From contig JAHREI010000008.1 in NCBI GenBank assembly GCA_021733665.1, positions 85,885-149,884 of the forward strand: DNA of 64,000 nucleotides, written 5' to 3'. Both the position numbers and the translations under genes were made by a program. Below, one piece after another: positions 27,001 through 36,000 of this stretch; within the stretch, counting starts at the first letter, position 1, and each line of letters begins with the position of its first letter. Source of the stretch: Bacillus subtilis. Its GTDB lineage: Bacteria > Pseudomonadota > Alphaproteobacteria > Rhizobiales > Rhizobiaceae. The notes under the pieces were generated by a model. It saw only the letters and a list, made by a program, of their open reading frames with translations, searched no databases and had not been told where the DNA came from.

Positions 27001-30000
27001 TAGGTATGCTTACCTTCCGGAATATTCGCCGATGGTGTCCATGTGGCTGTCCCGCTCGAATTGAGCGTGACTGTACCGACCTGCACATTGTTATCATAAA
27101 TGATCACAGTCGCATTCGGCTCACCGGTGATCGTCAGGCGCGCCTTTGGATCATTGGTATAGCCACCATTCGTCAGTTCTCCGGTCACCGGATATGTATT
27201 GTCATAGATCGAAGTGATCAGCGGTTTTGTCGGTGCAACCGTATCCACATTCACGGTGAAGGTTGAGCTGTTCGAGCTGGTATTGCCCGCAGCATCCGTC
27301 GCCTTGAAGGTGAAGTCATATTTACCGTCAACCAGAGCGGTATCCGGTTTCCATGTCCATTTGCCGTCAGCACCAACTGTGAGTTTGGTCACCTCCTGAC
27401 CATTCATCATCACCGTCAGCGTGCTGTTGGCTTCAGCCGTGCCGGAGAAGAGCGGCTTGGTCTCATTGGTGTAGCCACCATTGGAGATATTACCAATAGC
27501 CGGTTCTGTCGCATCATAGACGGTGGTGACCGACGGAGCATTCGGCGCAACCGTATCCACAAGAATAACCCATGGGGTTGAGGATGTTGCGTTGCCTGCA
27601 AGGTCTGTCGACTTGACGATCAGCTGGTTGGTGCCATTGGACAGGGCATTCGGCACTGTCCATGTCCAGTTGCCGCCTGCAGGTACAACCATTGTGCCAA
27701 GCACAGTCGTGCCGCTGCTGCCGCCATAGAAGGTCAGAGTGGTACCGGCTTCAGCCGTACCCTTCAGAACCGGACGGGCATCATTGGTCAAACCATTGCT
27801 CGGAATGGTGCCGACAATGCCGCCTTGGACGGCATCTGCAACATCGTCAATTGTTGGTTTGACCGGTGGCACAGTATCGACCGTAATGCGATAGCCGGAA
27901 CCTGAGGATACAACACTGGTGTTGCCCGCTGGATCTGTTGCTGTCGCCTTAAAGTTATACACGCCATTTGGCAGCTCCGGCACACGGAATTGCCAGTTAC
28001 CAGAGGTGTCAACCGTGACTTTACCGACCACGCCGAAGACTGCGTCAACAATCTCAACCGTGCTGTTTGGTTCCGCCTTACCGCGCAGGGTCGGACGGGT
28101 ATCACGTGTATGACCGCCACTGGCCAGATCAGAACTCGTCACATTGTCACGCGCTGTGTCGAATGTCGGTGCATTCGGCGCAACCGTATCAATGGTGATT
28201 TCAAAGGTGCTGGAGGCAACCGTCGTGTTACCGGCAGGGTCGGTCGCAGTCGCTGTAAACTTATGCGTACCATCACCCAGCGTACGGGTGACCTGGAAGC
28301 TCCACTTACCGTCATCGCCAACAACAGTCGTACCTACATAAGTACCACCATTATAGATAGTGATGGTGGTGCCTTTTTCACCGCGACCGATGATTTCCGG
28401 CAGGTTGTCGTTAATCGTTGCACGATTACCGAATTCACCTGTATTGCCCGGAACATCATCAATCACACCGGTAATTGTTGGTACGTTCGGAGCAATCGTG
28501 TCGACCACGATTGTATAGCCTGCGGATGCAGGGCCTGTATTACCGGCAGCATCTGTTGCTGTCGCGGTAATGACATGACTACCATCCGGCAGACCTTCCG
28601 GCAGTTTCAATGACCATGCACCGCTTGCGTTGGCTCGGACTGTGCCGACCAGCAAATTGCCCGCATAAATCTTGATCGTGGCATTTGCCTCGCTTGTACC
28701 TTCCACACGCGGTGCCGGATCATTGGTCAGGCCACCCTTGTCAATATTGCCGGTGTGATCCGGAACATTGTCCACAATGCGGGTGATGACCGGCGCTTCC
28801 GGTGCAATCGCATCCACCGTTAGTGTAAAGATGCTGGAATTGCTGGTGCTGACATTGCCTGCAGGGTCAGTCGCAGTCGCATAGAAATTATGCGTCTTGC
28901 TGTCGAGCGGCTCCGTCAACTGGATCACCCAGTTACCAGTACTGTCAGCAATCGCCTGCCCAACCAGAATACCACCGTCACGGTAGAGCTTGATCACATG
29001 ATAACCATCCGTTGTTCCGCGGAACGATGGTAATGTATCATCTGTCAGAGAGCCGCTTGGCATAGCCGGATTAATAATACTACCCACATCATCAGCAGCG
29101 CTGACAATGACTGGCGGCGGTGGCGGTGTAATATCGATCGTCACGATACGCGGGAACGACTGTGAACCTTCAAAGCCCAGTTCATTCACAGCCGCTGCCG
29201 ACAAGCTGTGATAGCCTTCGCTCAGCTTGACGTTGGCATCGTTAAAGTTGAACGACCATTTACCATCGGCATCCGCCGTTGTGGAACCGACAAGTGCACC
29301 ATTGTCATAAATACGAATGACAAGATTTGGCTGTGAAGTACCCGTCAATAACGGATCCTGATCATTCGTCACGCTCGTATTCGGAACACTGACATTCTCA
29401 GAACCATTGTTATTGAACAGGTTTTCAATTCTCGGAGTTTCCGGCGGGATGGTCGAGATGACCACAGACCAGCTGTCGGAAGGTACAGACACGTTGCCTG
29501 CCTCATCCACAGAGGTCACAGTGAAGACACGCAGGCCGTCTTCCTGCAATGGCGCTGTAAACGTCCATGTACCATTTGCACGGACAGTCGTTTCACCAAG
29601 CAGTACTGTTCCTTCATAAACGCGGATCGTCGAACCGACTTCACCCTTACCGTTTAGTGTTGGTGTCGGGTCATTGGTTGGCTGACCATTCGGAACATTG
29701 CCGATGCCCGGAGCCACATCATCATAGACGGCTGTAATTTCCGGTTTTGTCGGTGGTGTCAGATCAACAGTGATAGCCCATGCAATGGATTCACCGCTCT
29801 CGTTGCCAGCCTTATCGGTGGCCGTCACCGTAAAGCTATGGGCACCTTCCACCAGATCTGTGGTTGGGGTGAACGCCCATGTGCCGTTCGCATTGGCAAT
29901 GGTTTCACCGATATAAGTGCCATTGTCATAGATCTTAACAATGGAACCGCTTTCCGCACCCGAACCGGACAGACGTGGTTTGGTATCATCAGTGGTCTTG

Positions 30001-33000
30001 CCATTGGCAACCGTACCCGTCACGGCTCCTATATCATCTACCACGTTCGTGATGGATGGTGACGACGGAGCCAATGTGTCAACGGTGATCTTATAGCCTT
30101 CAGACTTGACGGAGACGTTACCTGCACCGTCCACACTCACAACTGTGAATGTATGAGGCCCATTGCTCAGCGGATTGACTGGTACATAGCTCCAGTTGCC
30201 TGAAGCATCAGCAGTCACTTCACCGATCATTGTCGCACCGTCATAGATACGGACAAGTCCATTGGCCTCTGCACCCGAACCCTTCAAGGTTGGTGTGGTG
30301 TCATTGGTAAAGCCGTCCTTGGTGACGTTACCGGTAATCGGTTCCTGAGCATCCGTAATACTGTCGATCTGCGGTGCATTTGGCGCAACCGTATCCACAG
30401 TGATGGTGAATGCCTCAGAAGCAAGGCTCACATTACCCGCAATATCAGTTGTTTTTGCTGTAAATTTATAAGTTCCGTCAGCAAGTGCATCAGTCGCTTT
30501 CCAGCTCCACTGACCGCCGGCATCAGCCGTGACTGTGGCAACCAGAACATCATCCTGATAGATGCCCACCTTCGTATTTGGTTCTGCACCGGCGCCTGAC
30601 AGTTTCGGACGATTATCATTGATAATCGCACCATCACTGAATTCACCGATCACAGGGCCGACGCCGTCATAACCAACCGTAAAGCGCGGAGCATCCGGTG
30701 CCGTCGTGTCGACAACGATGGTATACGGAACAGAAGGCTGGCCTTCTACGCCTGCACCGTCAACGATCTTGGCCGTGAAGGAGTGATTACCCTCCGCCAG
30801 AGCTGTCGCCGGTGTGAATGTCCACTTACCATCCGCATCAGCGGTTGCCTGACCGATGATCGCGCCATTGTCATAGATATTGACCTTGGCATTGGCATCC
30901 GCCTTACCGCTGATGGCAGGCTTGGTATCATCCGTTGGTTTACCATTGCCGACAAGACCGGTGATTGAGCCGACAGCATCCATCACTTCAGTGATCGACG
31001 GTGTGCCAGGCACAGCTGTCGAGACAGTGATCGTGTGTGGTTCGGACATCACACTGGATGTACCGACCTCATTGACCGACTGAACCGTGAAGGTATGCGT
31101 ACCGTCAGCGACAAAGCCGGTATAGTTCCACTGGCCTGTCGCCTGTACGGTGGTCTCACCGACATAATCGCCATTGACAAAAATCTTGAGGATTGTGCCA
31201 GGCGCACCTGTACCCGACAGGGTCGGAGTGGTGTCATTGGTGGTGCCGCCGTTTGGCACAGCGCCGATGCCCGGCTGGGCATCATCCCAGATCTGATCAA
31301 TCGTCGGCGTTTTTGGAACAGACAGGTCAATCGTGATCCGCCAGCTGCCGGACTGGGCGCTTTCATTGCCAGCCGTATCGGTTGCTGTCACAGTAAAGCT
31401 ATGTGCAGCTTCTGTCAGATCCTCTGTCGGTGTGAAGCTCCATGTACCATTGGCAGCCGCTATGGTCTGGCCAATCAGCGTGCCATTGTCATAGATCTTA
31501 ACAACGGAACCGGCTTCCGCACCGCCACCGGAGATGGTCGGGCGCAGATCATCGGTACGCTTGCCGTCAGCAACATTGCCCTGAACAGAGCCGACATCGT
31601 CATAGACCGAGGTGATCGACGGGGCATTTGGTGCCAATGTATCAACATTGATGCGCCATGTTGCAGAATATGCACCTTCATTACCAGCCGCATCCACGGC
31701 TTTAACGCGGAAGGTATGCGAGCCATTGGCCAGATCGCTATCCGGTGCAAATGACCATTTACCGTCTGTGACAGTCACTTCACCAAGCAGGGTTGTGCCG
31801 TCATAGATACGCACCAGTGTGATATCGTCTGCGGCTGTACCGGAGATAACAGGGCGCGGATCATTGGTAATGCCGCCATTGGTGATGTCACCGGTGATTG
31901 GCTCTGCGGCATCGACAACAGACGTGATCGCTGCATCATCACTGCCTGGTGCTGTTGTATCAACATTCAGCGTAAAGGCATCAGAGCTTGAACCTTCATT
32001 ACCCGCCGCATCAACGGTGGTGGCGATGAAGTCATGCTTGCCTTCCGACAGCGTCGGAACATCAAACGTCCAGTTACCGTCCTTATCCGCCTGTACCTGA
32101 CCCAAAAGCTTGCCTTCGGAATAGATGCGGATGAAGCCGTTCGGCTCCGCACCCTTACCATTAAGGCGTGGGGTGGTGTCATTGGTAAAGCCGCCATGGA
32201 TAACTTCACCGGTATTCGGCTGTACGTCATCGCTGGCGCTGCTGATCTCAGGCTTATATTTGGCATCAGGTGGTGTGAGATCGACCTCAATGGTCCAAGG
32301 CATCGAGGCATTGCCTTCGTTACCGGCCGCATCTGTCGAAGTGGCTGTGAAGACATGCACACCCTCAATCAGATCTGTGGTTGGTGTGAAGACCCATGTG
32401 CCATTGGCCGCAGCTTTGGTCTCACCCAACAGCACGCCATTGTCATAAATCTTGACAGTAGAGCCGCCCTCAGCACCCGAACCCGAGATCGTAGGCTTGG
32501 TATCATCGGTGGTTTTGCCCGAAGCAACCGCACCCTGAACCGAGCCCACATCATCGAGAACCTGTGTGATGGTTGGTGCATTTGGTGCTGTCGTATCAAT
32601 GGTCACACGCCATGCAGTCGTGAACGGACCTTCGTTACCGGCGCCATCAACCGCTTTGATGCGGAAGTTATGCACGCCATTGGCAAGATCGCTATCCGGT
32701 GTAAACGACCAGATACCACCAGTGACCTTCACTTCACCAAGGAGTGTTGTACCATCATAGATACGCACCAGTGCGATGTCGTCTTTGGCCGTACCGGAGA
32801 TGGCAGGGCGGGCATCATTGGTCAGGCCGCCATTGGCGATCTCACCGGTATAGGCATCCACATCATCATAGACGGAAGTAATCTCCGCATCGGTGACTTT
32901 CGGTGCGGTTGTATCAACCGTCAGTGTGAATGGTTCAGAGCTTGAACCCTCATTGCCGGCCGCATCTGTGGTTTTGGCAATGAAGACATGTGTGCCTTCA

Positions 33001-36000
33001 GAACGGGTCGGAACATCAAAGCTCCAGTTACCATTCGCATCGGCCTGAACCTGACCAAGCAGCTTACCGCCGGAATAGATGCGGATGAAGCCATCCGGTT
33101 CTGCCCCGTTACCATTGAGGCGTGGCGTTGTATCATTGGTAAAGCCGTTATTGGTAACTTCACCGGTATCCGGCAATACATCATCGCTGGCACTGGTGAT
33201 CTCAGGCTTGAACTTCGCCTCTGGCGGTGTGGTATCCACCACCACAACCCAAGGCATGGAGGCCGAGCTTTCATTGCCGGCAGCATCGGTTGCAGTCACA
33301 GTGAAGCTGTGGCTACCTTCCGGCAGTTCGGTATCCGGAGTGAAGCTCCATGTACCATTGGCATTGGCGTTGGTCTGACCAATCAGAGTGCCATTGTCGT
33401 AGATTTTAACAATGGAACCGGCCTCCGCACCATTCCCCGACAGGGTCGGCTTGGTGTCATCGGTGGTCTTGCCAGAAGCAACCGCACCTTGAACAGTGCC
33501 CACATCATCGAGAACCTGTGTGATGGCAGGGGTATTCGGCGCAAGCGTATCAACAGTGATCTTGAACTCAGCCGATTTAGCAGAGGCATTACCAGCCGCA
33601 TCCACTGCGGTCACAGTGAATGTGTGCAAGCCGTTACCTAGTGCGTTGACCGGTGTATATTCCCAGTTGCCTGAAGCATCAGCAGTCACTTCGCCAAGCA
33701 ATGTCGCACCATCATAGATGCGCACAGTACCATTGGCCTCCGCACCCGAACCCTTCAGGGTTGGTGTGGTGTCATTGGTAAAGCCATTCTTGGCAATCTC
33801 ACCGGTAATCGGTTCCTGATCATCGCTCACACTGTCGATCTGCGGTGCATTTGGTGCAACCGTATCAACGGTGATGGTGAAGGCTTCGGATTCAAGGCTC
33901 ACATTACCCGCAGCATCTTCAACTGTTGCAGTGAACTTGTAATTGCCATCGGCCAGAGCTGTCGCGCTCTTCCAGTTCCACTGACCACCGGCATCAGCCG
34001 TGATGGTCGTAACCAGAACGCCATCCTGATAGATGTGAACTTTGGAGTTCGCTTCTGCACCCGCACCAGACAGACGCGGACGATTGTCATTGATGAATGC
34101 ACCATCGGTGAACTCACCGGTGATCGGACCAACAGCATCATAACCCGATGTAAAGCGCGGAGCATCCGGTGCCGTCGTGTCGACAATAATTGCGTAAGTT
34201 TTCGATGCAGGGCTGACATTGCCGGCGGCATCCGTTGCGGTTACCGACAGGCTGTGATTGCCGTCTTCAAAATCCGCATTTGGCTTGAAGCTCCAGTCAC
34301 CATTGGCATCGGCAATAACAGTTCCGATCGCTTCGCCCAAATCATAAATAGTAACCGTAGAGCCAGCTTCAGCCCTACCACTTAAAACAGGACGTGCATC
34401 ATCGGTAATACCATTGGCTTTAATAATTCCGGTGATGGAACCTTCATTGTCTGTAATCGCGGAAATGGCCGGTATTGCCGGTGCTATACTATCAACGGTA
34501 AAGCCGAACGGATCGGATGCTCCGCTTTCATTGCCAGCAGCATCGGTCGTTGTTACGGTAAACTTATGTTCGCCCTGGGACAAACTGCTCTTGAGTTCGA
34601 AACTCCAAGTGCCGTCTTCTTCCGCAATAACAGTGCCGATCTTACGGGTACCGTCATAGATGGTTACGGTCGAGCCAGCTTCTGCCTCACCCGACAAGGT
34701 CGGACGGCGTTCACTGGTGATCATGTTGTCTGTCAACTCATTACCAGCTGCATCGGCAACCTGTGTAATTGTTGGCACGTCAGGGGCTGTTGTATCGACA
34801 TTAATTGTCCAGCTTGCTGACGGAACGCCTTCATTGCCTGCTTTATCTGTTGCGGTGACAGTGAAGATATGTTCGCCTTCAGCCAGATCTATTGCCGGCG
34901 TGAAGCTCCATGTACCATTGGCATTGGCTGTTGTTTCACCAATTAGCACGCCTTTGTCATAGAGTTTAACAACGGAACCGGCTTCTGCACCGGAACCGGA
35001 AATAACCGGTTTGACGTCGTCTGTGGCTTTACCGCTGGCAACGTTGCCCTGAATGGAGCCGACATCATCAAGAACCTGTGTGATGGATGGTGCGTTCGGG
35101 GCGATGGTGTCAATCGTGACATTATAGGCGTCAGAGCGCGGGGAAACATTGCCCGCTTTGTCTACGGATACAACTGTGAAACTGTGTTGTCCGTTGCCCA
35201 GAGCATCTGCAGGCGTGAAGCTCCACAGGCCGGATGCGTCTGCGGTCACTTCGCCAAGCAGATTACTGCCGTCATAGATGCGTATAATACCGTTGGCTTC
35301 GGCACCGGAACCGGACAGGGTTGGTGTGTTGTCGTTCGTAAAGCCGCCATTGACGACGGAGCCTTCGACAGGCGCTACATCGTCTGTAATAGTGTCAATA
35401 ACCGGCTTCTCTGGCGCTACAGTATCAATGGTGACACTAAAGGCACTTGATGCCTGACTGACATTGCCCGCTGTATCTGTAACAGTCGCGGTAAATTCAT
35501 AAGAACCGTCGTTCAGAGCCGTTGCGCTTTTCCAGCTCCACTGGCCGGTTACATCGGCGCGTACTGTCGCAACTAAAGCGCCGTCCTGATAGATTTTTAC
35601 CTGTGCATTGGCTTCCGCACCGGAACCGGAGAGTTTCGGACGATTGTCATTGATGATCGCGCCGCTCGCAAAGTCACCAACAACTGGACCGACAGCATCA
35701 TAGCCGATGGTAAACTCCGGTGCTTCCGGAGCAATTGTGTCGACTGTGATTGTGAAGGCTTTAGAAGTGGTGCTGACATTGCCTGCAATATCAGTTGCAG
35801 TCACTGTGAAGCTGTGAGTACCTTCCGACAGGTTATTGTCAGGCACATATGTCCAAAGGCCATTGGCATCAGCCGTAACAAAGCCGATTTCTTCGCCCTG
35901 ATCATAGATTGTGACGCGGGATCCGGCTTCAGCCTTGCCGCTAAGTGTCGGGCGGGCGTCATCGGTCATGGCATTCGGTGCCAGAGTGCCTGTAATGTCG

